A stretch of DNA of 64,000 nt from JAWKOK01 sp963765875 (GCA_963765875.1 CAVXYK010000012.1:62001-126000); one strand, 5' to 3'. Shown: positions 1 to 9,579, counted from the stretch's first letter. Program-made: numbers and translations. Notes: a model not told the origin generated them from the letters alone.

Positions 1-771
1 CTTCTGGGCCATGTATTTGGCTGCGACCTCACGCATTTGCGCCTTGACCTCCGGTGACAGGAGCACGGGCTTCGCCAGTGCGCTCTCTTCAGCAGCACCC
101 TTGGCGGCACCGGCCTCGCCCAACGTATATTCTCGAATCTGCTGGACCTGCCTGGAATCGAAGAGGTCCGGGCCAAGCACCGGCACCGGAATCATGCCGT
201 CGTTCTCTTTCTGATACCACGGCACGGTCATGATGCTCTGGCGCTCGACTTTGTCATGCAGTTTGAGCATGCCATAGATGAGCGCTTCCGGGGTGGGTGG
301 GCAACCAGGCACGTAGACGTCGACAGGAATAAACTTGTCAATGCCGCTAACGACGCCATAACCTTCTTTGAAGGGACCGCCGCCGGTGGCGCAGGCGCCC
401 ATGGCCATCACATAGCGAGGTTCGGCCATCTGATTGTAGATGCGCACGATGGCCGGCAACATCTTCTTGGTCACCGTGCCGGAGACAATCATCAGATCGC
501 TCTGGCGCGGGCTGGGGCGCATGACCTCCATGCCAAATCGGGCCAGATCATAGCGGCTGGCTGCGGTAGCGATCATCTCGATAGCGCAACAGGCCAGGCC
601 AAAGAGCAGCGGCCACATGCTGGACTTGCGGCTCCAATTATAAGCCTTGTCCAGCGATGTCACCATGACATTGGCCTGGAGTTCGTCGGGAACAGTGATT
701 GTATCGTGAAGATACATCTGCACCTGTTCCTGTTTCAGATTCTGGAAATCCACAGGCGGGTTGGTTGCCAT
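1..771 (-). CDS. nuoB: NADH-quinone oxidoreductase subunit B, 3' end cut by window
   Basis: Subunit of respiratory complex I that carries the terminal 4Fe-4S cluster N2, which passes electrons to quinone at the membrane arm junction. Read from ATG at 771 with AAGGA a few bases upstream, 257 codons stay open to the window edge, so the stop codon is missing. Seen directly are the tandem cysteines in LACCAIEM, the third in MGACATGGG and the fourth in PGCPPTPE, which together are the N2 ligand set. The family core ends near residue 185. Some 70 further residues, alanine- and glutamate-rich, follow, so this is either a C-terminal extension or a fusion with the next nuo subunit. A nuo operon presumably continues to the left. 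Confidence 0.95.
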   Translation of the reverse strand, partial: MATNPPVDFQNLKQEQVQMYLHDTITVPDELQANVMVTSLDKAYNWSRKSSMWPLLFGLACCAIEMIATAASRYDLARFGMEVMRPSPRQSDLMIVSGTVTKKMLPAIVRIYNQMAEPRYVMAMGACATGGGPFKEGYGVVSGIDKFIPVDVYVPGCPPTPEALIYGMLKLHDKVERQSIMTVPWYQKENDGMIPVPVLGPDLFDSRQVQQIREYTLGEAGAAKGAAEESALAKPVLLSPEVKAQMREVAAKYMAQK

Positions 772-867
772 AAAGATTGTTTCCTTTTGCAGAAAACTGG
801 TCGAGAAACGTTTCTCAGTTGCAGAACTCAGTTGTTGCGGAATGATTGCGATATGCTGACAGGCCAA

Positions 868-896
868 ATTTTACCCAAACCAGCACCCAATTGCAA
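868..896 (-). promoter_or_regulatory. Probable sigma-70 promoter for nuoB
   Basis: On the minus strand TTGCAA (896-891) is separated by 17 bases from TAAAAT (873-868). Transcription would start near 861, leaving about 90 bases of leader before the nuoB ATG. It is divergent from the promoter at 1003. Motif match only. Confidence 0.5.
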
Positions 897-1002
897 CTTT
901 TTAGAGGTAAAACAGGAGTTATACGGATGCGAAGTATACTGCTTAGTCACTTTTTTCACAAATAGTTTGGACGAAAAATAATTATCAACATTTTCATAAT
1001 AA

Positions 1003-1032
1003 TTGACATGTGAAGCATCTGTATGTTATACT
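1003..1032 (+). promoter_or_regulatory. Strong sigma-70 type promoter for the radical SAM gene
   Basis: TTGACA at 1003-1008, an 18-base spacer, then TATACT at 1027-1032. The start of transcription would fall near 1039, about 40 bases before the GTG start at 1079. The surrounding 950-1000 stretch is AT-rich, unlike the rest of the window. Confidence 0.65.
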
Positions 1033-1078
1033 CCGCCCGTTTTTGAAGAGAGAAAATAACTTTTGGAGGTAGGTAATT

Positions 1079-2485
1079 GTGGCGATGTTTTGGTCGCGGG
1101 GACACAAAAAAAGCTCGAATATTCTTTGGCTCGATCTAGGAGATCTGGGCGATCTGGTGAACCCGGACGGCCCTCATGAGCAGTGGCAAGATCATGGTCT
1201 CGGTCTGTTGCGTACCATTCTGCACGAGAACGGCATCAAGACAGATCTGGCCTCTACACGCGCTGTAACCTCGTGGGATCAGTTGGCCAAGCAGATCCAA
1301 GGCTACGAAATGTTGATCATGAACGTGCGTAGCTATACCTTCCCGGTCGCCAACAAGGCGGCACAGCTTTTCAAGGAACTCAATCCAGACGGCGTCATTC
1401 TGGCCGGCGGCATGCACGCGACGGTTGCTCCGGATGAGATGGAAGCCGTAAAAGAATTCGACAAAATCTGCATGGGACCAGGCGAACAAGTAATCGTCGA
1501 CCTGGTCAGAGATCCCGATTCATTCCCACGCATCTTCCAGGGCGAGGGAACACGCTCGATGGCCGACTGGCCCATGATCGACCGCACGCTCTGGCCCCAA
1601 CCGATGGGGCGTCGGGTCAAACGCCAATATAAATGGCACTGGCCCATGGAACCCGAGTGCGGCTGGGGCCCCGGCCCGGTGGCCACGATCCTGACCAGCC
1701 GCGTCTGCCCGTGGCAATGTGTCTTCTGCAATGAGAATTCATACATCCCCAACATGGGTCGCCGTCCGGTCGACGCCGTTATCGACGAACTGAACTATCT
1801 AGACCGCAAGTATGGTGTCGGCTCCATCGTCATCCACGATTCCATGTTCTTCCAGAACCCACGCTGGCTCAAAGAATGGATCGAGAAATACCCGCGCAAG
1901 GCCAACAAAGTCTGGCCCTACTGGGCCGCTGGCCGCTCCGACACCGTTCGCCAATGGCCCGATCTCTTTGAGGCGCTGATCCGCGAGACCAACTGGAAGA
2001 CCATCTCCATCGGCTTCGAGTCGGGCAGCGACCGCATTCTCAAGTTGCTCAACAAGGAATGCACCGAAGAGGACAACTACTTCGCCATCGATCTGGTCAA
2101 CCGGATCGGCGACGAGATGGAAGCACACGGTGAGGAACCGCCAAAATTCTGGTCCAACATCATGATGGGCATCCCTGGCGAAAAGCCCGAGGACGCTTAC
2201 AAGACCATGCGCATGCTCAAACGCATGAAGCGCGTCTTCCCCTCCATCTCCTACTACGCGCCCTACCCTGGCTCGGCGCTGGGCAACCAGTTGATCGCCG
2301 AAGGCAAGAGCATGATGAGCATGGACAACTACCACCGCTTCCCCGGCGACGAGAAAGTCAAAGGCGTGGACTATCAGTTCTATCGAGAGCTGTTGGCGGG
2401 ACAATATGACGCCGAGATCAATGCCGGGATGGATGACGTCGAGTATGGATCGGAGTTGTATGAAGGGACGCTGGTTAAGGCCTGA
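1079..2485 (+). CDS. B12-binding domain radical SAM protein
   Basis: A 468-residue radical SAM enzyme. An N-terminal cobalamin-binding-like Rossmann region (about residues 15-150, with VILAGGMHATVAP) precedes the SAM core. The core carries the iron-sulfur motif CPWQCVFC (cysteines 210, 214, 217), and IGFESGSDRIL later in the barrel. The order B12 domain then radical SAM is that of the BchE/P-methylase class, whose members do methyl transfers or cyclisations. The substrate cannot be told from sequence. GTG at 1079 is chosen because GGAGGT ends 8 bases upstream. The in-frame ATG at 1085 is too far from it. The gene stands alone between a divergent nuo promoter and repeats. Confidence 0.85.
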   Translation: MAMFWSRGHKKSSNILWLDLGDLGDLVNPDGPHEQWQDHGLGLLRTILHENGIKTDLASTRAVTSWDQLAKQIQGYEMLIMNVRSYTFPVANKAAQLFKELNPDGVILAGGMHATVAPDEMEAVKEFDKICMGPGEQVIVDLVRDPDSFPRIFQGEGTRSMADWPMIDRTLWPQPMGRRVKRQYKWHWPMEPECGWGPGPVATILTSRVCPWQCVFCNENSYIPNMGRRPVDAVIDELNYLDRKYGVGSIVIHDSMFFQNPRWLKEWIEKYPRKANKVWPYWAAGRSDTVRQWPDLFEALIRETNWKTISIGFESGSDRILKLLNKECTEEDNYFAIDLVNRIGDEMEAHGEEPPKFWSNIMMGIPGEKPEDAYKTMRMLKRMKRVFPSISYYAPYPGSALGNQLIAEGKSMMSMDNYHRFPGDEKVKGVDYQFYRELLAGQYDAEINAGMDDVEYGSELYEGTLVKA

Positions 2486-2486
2486 T

Positions 2487-2598
2487 CAATTGTGAATGGT
2501 GAATTGACAATTGTGAATTATTAACGGGCTAGCCGCCATCCGCCCTTCGAAGTCGAGAATCACTCACGCATTACGTAATTACGCAGTACGGAATACGC
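2487..2598. repeat. Short intergenic repeats
   Basis: CAATTGTGAAT occurs twice (2487-2497 and 2508-2518). A stretch resembling ACGCAGTACGAATTACGC follows near 2570-2598. Related copies of the second sequence occur at 27064-27159, so it belongs to a dispersed family. Confidence 0.5.
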
Positions 2599-2600
2599 TT

Positions 2601-2808
2601 ATGAGCAGCTTCAGCAACCCACACTACATGTATCTGTTTGACCTGAAGAGCGGCAAACAGAAATTGGCCTACGGCGAATCGCCGGAGGACAGCGCTCGAC
2701 ATTCTGCGTATCCGGCTGACCGATGCCGAGATGGATGAGATCGTCGACGATACGTACGTCAAGATATCGCAGCGCGATCTCCAGAAGTACGTGAACAATT
2801 TGGGATGA
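2601..2808 (+). pseudogene. Small hypothetical gene with a one-base frame break
   Basis: From ATG at 2601 the frame reads MYLFDLKSGKQKLAYGESPED and then leaves coding-like sequence near 2690. The next frame continues ALDILRIRLTDAEMDEIVDD up to a TGA at 2806-2808. The span is 208 bases, one more than a multiple of three, so removing one base (an extra A near 2693) gives an intact protein of about 68 residues. The stop overlaps the ATG of the next gene, as expected for a translationally coupled pair. The family is not recognised. Either a read error or early decay. Confidence 0.45.
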
Positions 2809-3086
2809 GATGGTCGCTACGCTTCTGGCGTGCGGAGTTACTGTCCGCCGAAGCCGAACAGGTAATTCGCCTGATGGCGTCCGGCGGCACGTTGAAGACG
2901 CATCGCGGTGTTGACGGCGAGAAAGTAGTTCGGCTTCACCCCTTGAACGACCCCTCGATTGATGTCTCCACCACGGCCATGAACCAGCTGAAACAACGCC
3001 AATTGATCGACAGCAACATGAAGTTTCCGGCGGCAACCTACCTGCTCACGCAGAAGGGTGAGGATCTCGGCAGCAGAGATTGTTGA
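2805..3086 (+). CDS. Hypothetical protein, winged-helix-like
   Basis: A 93-residue protein whose ATG overlaps the stop of the preceding small gene (ATGA). The second half, STTAMNQLKQRQLI followed by a LTQKGE ending, looks like the recognition helix and wing of a small winged-helix protein. That is a visual impression, not a family match. The first half has AEQVIRLMASGGTLKTHR. Function unknown. The pair could be a small regulator and partner. Confidence 0.5.
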   Translation: MRWSLRFWRAELLSAEAEQVIRLMASGGTLKTHRGVDGEKVVRLHPLNDPSIDVSTTAMNQLKQRQLIDSNMKFPAATYLLTQKGEDLGSRDC

Positions 3087-3280
3087 CAGCGATGTCCGTC
3101 CGGCTGGTTGACGACACCCCGGATCAGTCCCGTCATTTCCCCACCCCAAACCCAACGGCAATCAACCGACGCTAATTTACCTACACAAACGGAAATCAGT
3201 TGTTCACGACCTGTCATCCTGGGTACCCGACGAAACGGGGCTTCGCAAAACCATAAAGAAACAGGATTTTCTCAGCGTTA

Positions 3281-3342
3281 GTCTGTCATTCTGAGCATGT
3301 TCGCGCCAATTGGCCGAACATGTTGACAGACCAGCGAAGAAT
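3281..3342. repeat. Dispersed hairpin repeat (TCATTCTGAG ... GCGAAGAATCT type)
   Basis: GTCTGTCA (3281-3288) pairs with TGACAGAC (3324-3331). Inside it CATGTTCG (3296-3303) pairs with CGAACATG (3315-3322). The flanking words TCATTCTGAG and GCGAAGAATCT recur near 6590-6655. The remaining non-coding stretch 3087-3591 holds only this and another repeat-like run (about 3410-3440, CCTGCCCTGAGCCTGCCGAA). No gene was seen in it. Confidence 0.55.
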
Positions 3343-3591
3343 CTGGTGTTACAACGTCAAGACCCTTCGTTGATCACTCAGGTGAATCAATCCGTCCTCG
3401 CAAACCCACTCAGGCCTGCCCTGAGCCTGCCGAAGGGGTGACAGAGTGCCTCTTGCCGCAATTGGGCTTGTTTCCTGGAAGCGGGTCGATCTGGAGCCTT
3501 CACTCTGGCACAACAGCAGCGAAAAATCTCGTTTATCTCGGGATCGTGAACTACTGGAATTCGGGCCTTCAAACCAAACCGGTATTGCCAC

Positions 3592-6090
3592 CTAAGAATC
3601 GCCTTCCTTTTGCCCGGATCCGACAACAAACAAGAAAACAGCCAGCACCGCGCCGATCACAGCCGCGACCAGGCCGTAGAGCCAGCTGGATGGCAAAAAA
3701 TTGAGCACAACGGTCGAATCGCCTGCGGGCACCGGCAGCGCTCGCAACGCGCCGTTTGCACGCAAAACATCTGTGGCTTCACCATCGACTGTGGCTCGCC
3801 AACCGGGATACCAGACCTCGCTCAAGACGAGCAGCGCCGGCGCCGATGCAGACACATCGAGCGTCATGGATGAGGCTCCGTAGTGCGTCACGCTGGTCGA
3901 CTCATCAGCGGCGGAGAGTACAGGTGTCACAGTCAGATCTTCAGCATTGGCAGACTCGACAAGTGCGACTGTTTGCGGGTCCAGCCCATACTCCTCGAAG
4001 AGCGTCCCCAGATCCCCATCATCAAATGCGCCGATCGGTAGCGTGACAATCTCATGAACCAGCCAGGCACGCGGCATCGCATCGCTGTTGCGGTAGAGCG
4101 ACAGGTCGCCCGGCGCATCCAGAGCAAGTTCGAATTTTCCTTCGGGCAAGGGCGCGCCATCGCGCACCAACACATACTTCACATTGAGCATGTCGTAGCG
4201 TTCGGTCTGCCGCCCGCCGGTCGCCTCCCAGAGGTTTGACCAGTGGCGCAGAAGCAACGGATTGGCCACGCCCCACACATCCTGCAAGCCGTGCAATGCG
4301 GCTGTGTCCGGCTGCCAGAGGTCGGCAATGTCCGTACGCGTGTCGATGCGGAATAGCTCACTGTCGGCCTGCAAGAACTCGACGATCTCCGGATGGTCAA
4401 AACCCCGAGCCGGATCAGTCGAACTGATGTCGGTGTAGGCCCCGGTTGCAGTCAGTTCGATGAAGAGCAAGGCGATCAATGAGATGCCAAAGACGCCTGC
4501 GCCGATCCAGCCTGCTCGATAGCCTGCCAGTAACGCCCAGGTCGCCAACCAGAAACCGGCCGCCAGCACCACGGCCAATGCAGCCAGCGACGCACGCAGG
4601 AACGCATCGGAATCATTCTGTGTGGCAAGCAGCGCGAAAAAGAGCAACGGTACAACCAACCCCACAAAGATGACGCTGCCGGCAAACAGAAGCGTATTCA
4701 CACGACGGTCACTCGCATCGCGAGGGAATGTCTGTTCGTCAGCCTGTTCGTCAGCCTGATCGCCTGTTCTTGCCGGCCTCAAGTAGCGCCTCACCACGAC
4801 ATCAGTGCCGACGCCGCCCATGACGGAGATGCCCAATGCCCACAACACGATGGCGCGCGCCGGGGCGCGAAACTGACCAAACCCGGGCAAAACCACCGTC
4901 AGCAATCCGTGAACGATGCCATAGACGCCCAGAGCGATCAACATGCCGAAGAGGGCCACGCCCAGCCACGGCCAGAGCTTGCGCCGGGTCCCTTTGGACG
5001 CCAGGGCATAGCCGATCACCGCCAGCATCAGCGTGACCACGCCAGCGTAAGGCGTCTCCACTCGATCCCACAGGCCCCAGAAGAGAGCCGGCCCGCGCCC
5101 AAAAAAGCCGGGCGTGAACAGACCGACTGCGGCCTGGGTTGGAGCCAACGAGAACGCTATCGACTCCTGATAGGTGAAGTTCTGACGAGCGGTGTACTGG
5201 GTCAATTCCAGCGAAGGCAAGAGAAGCGGGGCAGTCAACAGTCCAGTCAGCAGAGCGACAACAAAGAGATATTGCAGCCGGGAGCCTATCGCGCGCAGCC
5301 AATGGGTTCCGCCATCATCGGCGTGATCGCCACGCAGGTCAAGCATCTCCAACCCAAACCAGACGACGGTATAGGCCGCAAGTGCCAGACCAATGTAGTA
5401 GCTGCTCTGGGCATGGCCGGCATAGTTGGCAACGGTGAAGAGCAGGGCCGCCACCACTGTCCAGCGCATGCTGCGTCGATCCAGGGCGATGAGGTAGGCG
5501 GCAAAGACCCATGGCATCCAAGAGAGCACGGCGATCAGATTGAGATTGCCCAGGTGGATGAAGAAGGCGTCGCTGAACTGGAAAGCCAATGCACCGAGCA
5601 TTGCGGCCGGTCGGCCAACCGATTGTCCATCAAAAACCATTGTTCGCAGCAAGACGAACATGCCCAGACCGGCCCAGTAAAGATGGCCGATGGCGAGCCA
5701 CTGCATCGTCGGATAGGCGAACTCAGGTTCGAAAACAAAGAGCAGAAAGTTCGGCGGATAGAAGAATCCTGCTTGAATATCGCTGATGAACGGCGCTCCG
5801 CCATAGAGATGGGGGTTCCAGAGCGGCAATACCCACTGACTGATCTGGGAAGCGGCGAAGCGATAAGTCGGATAGAGAAACGAGACCAGGTCACCGCCGT
5901 CTGCGGGCTGGAAAACGTCGCCGGAGATGGTGCGCCAGAAGAAAGCCACGGTGAGCATCAGCAGAATGCCGCCCGCCAGAATGTCGCCCGCCAGCCGACG
6001 CGCATCCGGATTTTGCCGTTCCACTCGTGCTCTCCAGGCCAGAATCAACGCCCACAAGAGCACGATTCCCAGCCAGATGGCCCAGTTCAT
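3592..6090 (-). CDS. YfhO-like polytopic membrane protein
   Basis: An 832-residue integral membrane protein with about a dozen hydrophobic segments. After the first helices comes PLWNPHLYGGAPFISDIQAG, typical of YfhO proteins (GT-C-like membrane proteins, implicated elsewhere in glycosylation of lipoteichoic acid or polysaccharides). The large extracytoplasmic C-terminal part contains ATGGRQTERYDMLNVKYVLV and SEVWYPGWRATVDG, also characteristic of the family, before a final anchor helix. An acidic, glutamine-containing loop (AGDQADEQADEQTF) is a low-complexity insertion. The role is probably sugar or lipid-linked sugar transfer at the membrane. The substrate is unknown. A second, shorter membrane protein of similar style lies at 42956-44773. 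Confidence 0.8.
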   Translation of the reverse strand: MNWAIWLGIVLLWALILAWRARVERQNPDARRLAGDILAGGILLMLTVAFFWRTISGDVFQPADGGDLVSFLYPTYRFAASQISQWVLPLWNPHLYGGAPFISDIQAGFFYPPNFLLFVFEPEFAYPTMQWLAIGHLYWAGLGMFVLLRTMVFDGQSVGRPAAMLGALAFQFSDAFFIHLGNLNLIAVLSWMPWVFAAYLIALDRRSMRWTVVAALLFTVANYAGHAQSSYYIGLALAAYTVVWFGLEMLDLRGDHADDGGTHWLRAIGSRLQYLFVVALLTGLLTAPLLLPSLELTQYTARQNFTYQESIAFSLAPTQAAVGLFTPGFFGRGPALFWGLWDRVETPYAGVVTLMLAVIGYALASKGTRRKLWPWLGVALFGMLIALGVYGIVHGLLTVVLPGFGQFRAPARAIVLWALGISVMGGVGTDVVVRRYLRPARTGDQADEQADEQTFPRDASDRRVNTLLFAGSVIFVGLVVPLLFFALLATQNDSDAFLRASLAALAVVLAAGFWLATWALLAGYRAGWIGAGVFGISLIALLFIELTATGAYTDISSTDPARGFDHPEIVEFLQADSELFRIDTRTDIADLWQPDTAALHGLQDVWGVANPLLLRHWSNLWEATGGRQTERYDMLNVKYVLVRDGAPLPEGKFELALDAPGDLSLYRNSDAMPRAWLVHEIVTLPIGAFDDGDLGTLFEEYGLDPQTVALVESANAEDLTVTPVLSAADESTSVTHYGASSMTLDVSASAPALLVLSEVWYPGWRATVDGEATDVLRANGALRALPVPAGDSTVVLNFLPSSWLYGLVAAVIGAVLAVFLFVVGSGQKEGDS

Positions 6091-6141
6091 TGATGATTTC
6101 CCAAGGTTGACTCTATGAGAGTCGCATTATTTGGCCACCGA

Positions 6142-6261
6142 TGACTCTACTGCAAAAAGGGATGTTGACACGAATTAACACGAATTTTACTCTGACACCA
6201 CGCCACATTTCGTGATAATTCGTGACAATTCGTGTCCAGAAAGGTTTTTGCAATAGAGTCA
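6142..6261. repeat. 120-bp nested inverted repeat, MITE-like
   Basis: The outer arms TGACTCTACTGCAAAAA (6142-6158) and TTTTTGCAATAGAGTCA (6245-6261) match with one mismatch. Inner arms of 20 bases (6167-6186 and 6217-6236), built on repeated CACGAATT words, match with two mismatches. No coding potential. The symmetry suggests a non-autonomous element or a REP-like hairpin. Confidence 0.55.
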
Positions 6262-6372
6262 AGGGTAAGGTTTCCAGTCCAGTATACCCGCATCACCATG
6301 CGATGCAAAAGCAGTCATGCTATACTGGAATCGAGAAAAATCAGTTTTATTGAGTAAACTAAAAGGTGTTTC

Positions 6373-6605
6373 TTCAACACGGAGACACGGAGGAAGCACG
6401 GAGGTTCACAGAGGAAAACAGAGAAACTGAGGCGCCCCCTGAGACTCTTCCAGCAAGACTGCAATCTGTCATTCTGAGTAAACCGAAGGAGATTTTTTTC
6501 AACACGGAGACACGGAGGAAGCACGGAGGTTCACAGAGGAAAAACCGAGAGACCGAGGTGCTCTCTGTGCCTCTTCCAGCAAAACTGCAATCTGTCATTC
6601 TGAGC
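6373..6605 (+). repeat. Two direct copies of a ~108-bp intergenic repeat
   Basis: A 46-base block starting TTCAACACGGAGACACGG is identical at 6373-6418 and 6498-6543. Both copies continue with similar sequence through CCAGCAA-ACTGCAATCTG to TCATTCTGAG (about 6478 and 6604). The period is about 125 bases. A further copy of the TCATTCTGAG...GCGAAGAATCT repeat follows at 6593-6652. The 6091-6821 interval otherwise holds no gene. Confidence 0.75.
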
Positions 6606-6821
6606 AGGTCAATGTGAGCAGATCGTCGACGATAGGTGACCAGCGAAGAATCTGGACGGCACGATCTAGACCCCTTTTTGGCCGCCCAGAAGTCTGGAAC
6701 CGTCGTTGTCAATTCAATCAGGGTGATAGAGTACCTTCTTCTGTTGTTGAAGTTGTTGCTTGGCAGCCGGTCTTTTGAACCCCTGTAACCGAGACTGCCA
6801 AGTTTGAGTAGAGGCGACCAA

Positions 6822-8453
6822 ATGACGACACCAGGGACAATTTCGATCCCAGCCAGCGCCAAACTGGTCACTGTATCCGAAATGCAGGCCATTGAGCGAG
6901 CGGCCGATTCCGGCGGTCATTCCTATGCCGAGATGATGGAAATCGCGGGCCGCGGCGTGGCACGGGCCATCGTAGAACGGTATGGCCCAACCAGGCCAAC
7001 CGTGCTGGTCCTGGTGGGGCCAGGCAACAATGGCGGGGACGGTCTGGTCTGTGCCCGGCATCTGCGCCGGGCCGGCATCAACGTGCGTGCCTATCTCTGG
7101 AAGCGCTCGACTGACGCGGACGACGACTACGAGCAGCACTTTGCCAAACTGGTCGACCTTGGTGTCGACTGTACCCACGCCGACGACGATACCGACTTCT
7201 CCACCCTCTCTTCCTGGCTCAACGAAACCGACATCCTTGTCGATTCACTACTGGGTACCGGGACCAATCGGCCCATCCAAGGTCAACTGGCCGGCCTCCT
7301 ACAATCCGTGTCCACTCAGTTGGAAGAAAGAGACCGACCACTCATCGTAGCTGTCGACTCTCCAAGCGGTCTCAACTGCGACACCGGCGCCATCGATCCA
7401 CACACGCTGAACGCCGACCTCACCGTCACCTTTGCTAACGCCAAGCATGGACATTTCCTCTTTCCCGGCGCAGCGCGTATCGGCGAGCTGATAATTTGCG
7501 ACATCGGCACGAGCCCCGGCCTGACTGCCGATCTTCAGACCTTCGTGCTCACCGAAGAAAGTGTGCGCCAGTGGCTGCCGGAACGCAATCGGGACAGCCA
7601 CAAGGGCACCTTCGGCAAAGTGATGCTGGCCGTCGGCAGCGTCAACTACCCAGGAGCCGCCTATCTATCCTGTGCCGCGGCGGGCAGAGCAGGGGCGGGG
7701 CTTGTCACCGGGGCCATCCCCGAGCCGGTCTGGACGACCGTAGCGACCAAGCTCGCGGAGCCGACCTGGCTGCCGCTATCAGCCGGCAATGGGGCCATCG
7801 ATGAGGCGGCACTTTCCCAAGTGGAAAACACCTTGCGTGACTACAACGCGCTTGTGTTGGGCTGCGGGCTGGGCCAAGGCGAAGCGACGCAGCGATTTGT
7901 CGCTGGACTGCTGGGTGAACTGTCCCCGCCGGCCACCGTCATTGACGCTGACGGATTAAACTGCCTTGCCTTGCAAGAGCGTTGGCAAGACCTTCTCCCG
8001 AGCGACGTCATCCTGACGCCGCACCCGGCTGAGATGGCGCGGCTCTGCAATTTGAGCGTTCAAGAGGTGGTGGCCGACCGCTGGAATTTGGCGCGTCGCA
8101 AGGCTGCTGAGTGGAATGCCGTGATCTTGTTGAAGGGGCCATACACGGTTATTGCCGAACCGAGTGGCTTGTTGGCCGTGCTGCCAGTGGCAACGCCGGC
8201 CCTGGCCACGGCAGGGACCGGTGATGTGCTGGCCGGGACCATCGGCGGCCTGCTGGCTCAGCACGTCACGCCGTTTGGTGCAGCTTGCCTGGGGGCATGG
8301 TTACACGGCAAGGCCGGTGAGCAGTGTGCTGAGGAGATTGGCCCGGCGGGCGTGATTGCGTCTGATCTGATCATGCGGCTGCCTCACAGAATGAATCATC
8401 TGCGCGGATCACGAATCCCCGATATTGATGCCACAACAAAAACAAGCCTCTGA
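6822..8453 (+). CDS. nnrD: Bifunctional NAD(P)H-hydrate epimerase / ADP-dependent dehydratase
   Basis: Repairs NADHX and NADPHX, the hydrated damage products of NAD(P)H. The N-terminal YjeF_N domain epimerises R and S forms (motif GPGNNGGDGLVCARHL). The C-terminal ribokinase-like domain dehydrates them using ADP (HPAEMARL near the middle and GTGDVLAG near the end). At 543 residues it has the normal length of the fused enzyme. ATG at 6822 is preferred over the in-frame TTG at 6804 because GAGG lies 7 bases before the ATG. The gene's 3' end overlaps the next gene by 26 bases, an unusual junction, since the neighbour looks like accessory DNA. Confidence 0.92.
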   Translation: MTTPGTISIPASAKLVTVSEMQAIERAADSGGHSYAEMMEIAGRGVARAIVERYGPTRPTVLVLVGPGNNGGDGLVCARHLRRAGINVRAYLWKRSTDADDDYEQHFAKLVDLGVDCTHADDDTDFSTLSSWLNETDILVDSLLGTGTNRPIQGQLAGLLQSVSTQLEERDRPLIVAVDSPSGLNCDTGAIDPHTLNADLTVTFANAKHGHFLFPGAARIGELIICDIGTSPGLTADLQTFVLTEESVRQWLPERNRDSHKGTFGKVMLAVGSVNYPGAAYLSCAAAGRAGAGLVTGAIPEPVWTTVATKLAEPTWLPLSAGNGAIDEAALSQVENTLRDYNALVLGCGLGQGEATQRFVAGLLGELSPPATVIDADGLNCLALQERWQDLLPSDVILTPHPAEMARLCNLSVQEVVADRWNLARRKAAEWNAVILLKGPYTVIAEPSGLLAVLPVATPALATAGTGDVLAGTIGGLLAQHVTPFGAACLGAWLHGKAGEQCAEEIGPAGVIASDLIMRLPHRMNHLRGSRIPDIDATTKTSL

Positions 8454-9186
8454 CTCTCTAGAATCCAACGGAAGTGCCCAGGCCGAAACCGAGCTCACGG
8501 CCTTTGCCTTCCAACCGCCCAAGATGCGCATGCCCTCCGGCGGCGTCAAGGCCTTCACCACCGACGACGGCACGGTCATCCAGCCCGGCTGGACCGGCAT
8601 CATCGCTGTGAGTCAGATGGCGCGTGCCTACTGGCCCAGCAAGGAGACCACCGGTTTGCCGCCTCTCTGTGCTTCGCCCGACAGCCTCAACGGTTGGCTG
8701 GCCGACGAAGCGGACAAGGAGCAGGTCAAGATCGCGCTGCGCCAGGACACTCGTCACCCTGCCCTGGTCGATCTCGACGACACCCAACGCGGGCCCTTCA
8801 CCTGTGATCGCTGCCCGCTGTCGGGATGGGGCAGCGGCGAGGGACGCGGCCAGGCCTGCAAGGCACTGCGCCGGCTGTTGGTCATCCCCACCGGCTGGCA
8901 CATGCCCGCCATCCTCACCCTGCCGCCCACGTCGGTGAAGGTCTTCGACCAGTACGCCAGCGCCCGCACGCGTGCGCCCGGACAGAGCTACTTCACCGTG
9001 TTGACCCGCTTCGATCTGGACACGCGGCGCAACGGCGCCGGCACCGAGTATGCCGTCATCAAGTTGAGTGCGGCCGAGCCGCTGGACGACGCGCAGATCG
9101 CCGCCGTGCTGACCCTGCGCACCCAATACGCTGAGTTGGTACGCTCGTTGGAGATCACCGCCGCCGAGTACGGCTTCGAGGCGTAG
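8428..9186 (+). CDS. Plasmid/phage-type hypothetical protein with Cys motif
   Basis: A 252-residue protein starting inside the end of the NAD(P)HX gene. Its central part has TCDRCPLSGWGSGEGRGQAC, followed by LLVIPTGWHMPAILTLPPTS. That combination of spaced cysteines, a glycine-rich stretch and a LPPTS segment occurs in uncharacterised proteins of phages and integrative elements, as far as I recall. A single-strand DNA-binding or replication-accessory role is possible but unproved. With the next small gene it marks the left edge of the accessory region. An upstream TTG at 8425 is directly adjacent to the ATG. Confidence 0.7.
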   Translation: MPQQKQASDSLESNGSAQAETELTAFAFQPPKMRMPSGGVKAFTTDDGTVIQPGWTGIIAVSQMARAYWPSKETTGLPPLCASPDSLNGWLADEADKEQVKIALRQDTRHPALVDLDDTQRGPFTCDRCPLSGWGSGEGRGQACKALRRLLVIPTGWHMPAILTLPPTSVKVFDQYASARTRAPGQSYFTVLTRFDLDTRRNGAGTEYAVIKLSAAEPLDDAQIAAVLTLRTQYAELVRSLEITAAEYGFEA

Positions 9187-9297
9187 GCGATAGAGCGGGT
9201 GGGGCGGTCTGTCTGGATCGCCCCGCCCGCCGCGTGAGTCTGCCGCTCTGCTCTGCCTGCATCGTGCTACAATGCCCGTATAAGGAGAAGCCCTTCG

Positions 9298-9579
9298 ATG
9301 TCCACTGACAGACCGCTCTTTCTCCCCGGCCGCACGCTGGCCACGCCGGGCGCGTTGGCCGTTTTGGAGGAGGCCGGCATAGCGCCGGCATCGCTGCTCG
9401 ACCGCCACTGCGCCGGCGACTGGGGCGATCTCCCGCCCGAGGACGCGGCAGAGAACGATTTTAGTCTCGGCCGCAATTTGCGCATCATCTCACGTTACAC
9501 CCTCGCCGGCGATGGGGTGGTCTGGATCATCACCGAGGCCGACCGCAGCGCCACCACCATTCTGCTGCCGGAGGAGTAA
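9298..9579 (+). CDS. Small accessory-element protein (WIITEADRS type)
   Basis: A 93-residue protein preceded by AAGGAGAAG at the right distance. It reads GRTLATPGALAVLEEAG at the start, DRHCAGDWGDL in the middle and WIITEADRSATTILLPEE at the C-terminus. Short proteins with exactly this layout are frequent on plasmids, integrative elements and phages of many phyla. The function is not established. The acidic, conserved C-terminus and the lack of any membrane segment suggest a cytosolic accessory role. Same strand and probably same transfer event as the preceding gene. Confidence 0.75.
   Translation: MSTDRPLFLPGRTLATPGALAVLEEAGIAPASLLDRHCAGDWGDLPPEDAAENDFSLGRNLRIISRYTLAGDGVVWIITEADRSATTILLPEE

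Noticed and set aside
256..981. Plus-strand frame of 241 codons opposite nuoB
   Set aside because: Antisense to a clearly conserved NuoB. Its 3' part crosses the AT-rich divergent promoters.
4909..6093. Plus-strand frame of 394 codons opposite the YfhO-like gene
   Set aside because: Shadow of the minus-strand membrane protein: polar, Gln/Arg/Glu-rich composition mirrors its hydrophobic codons.
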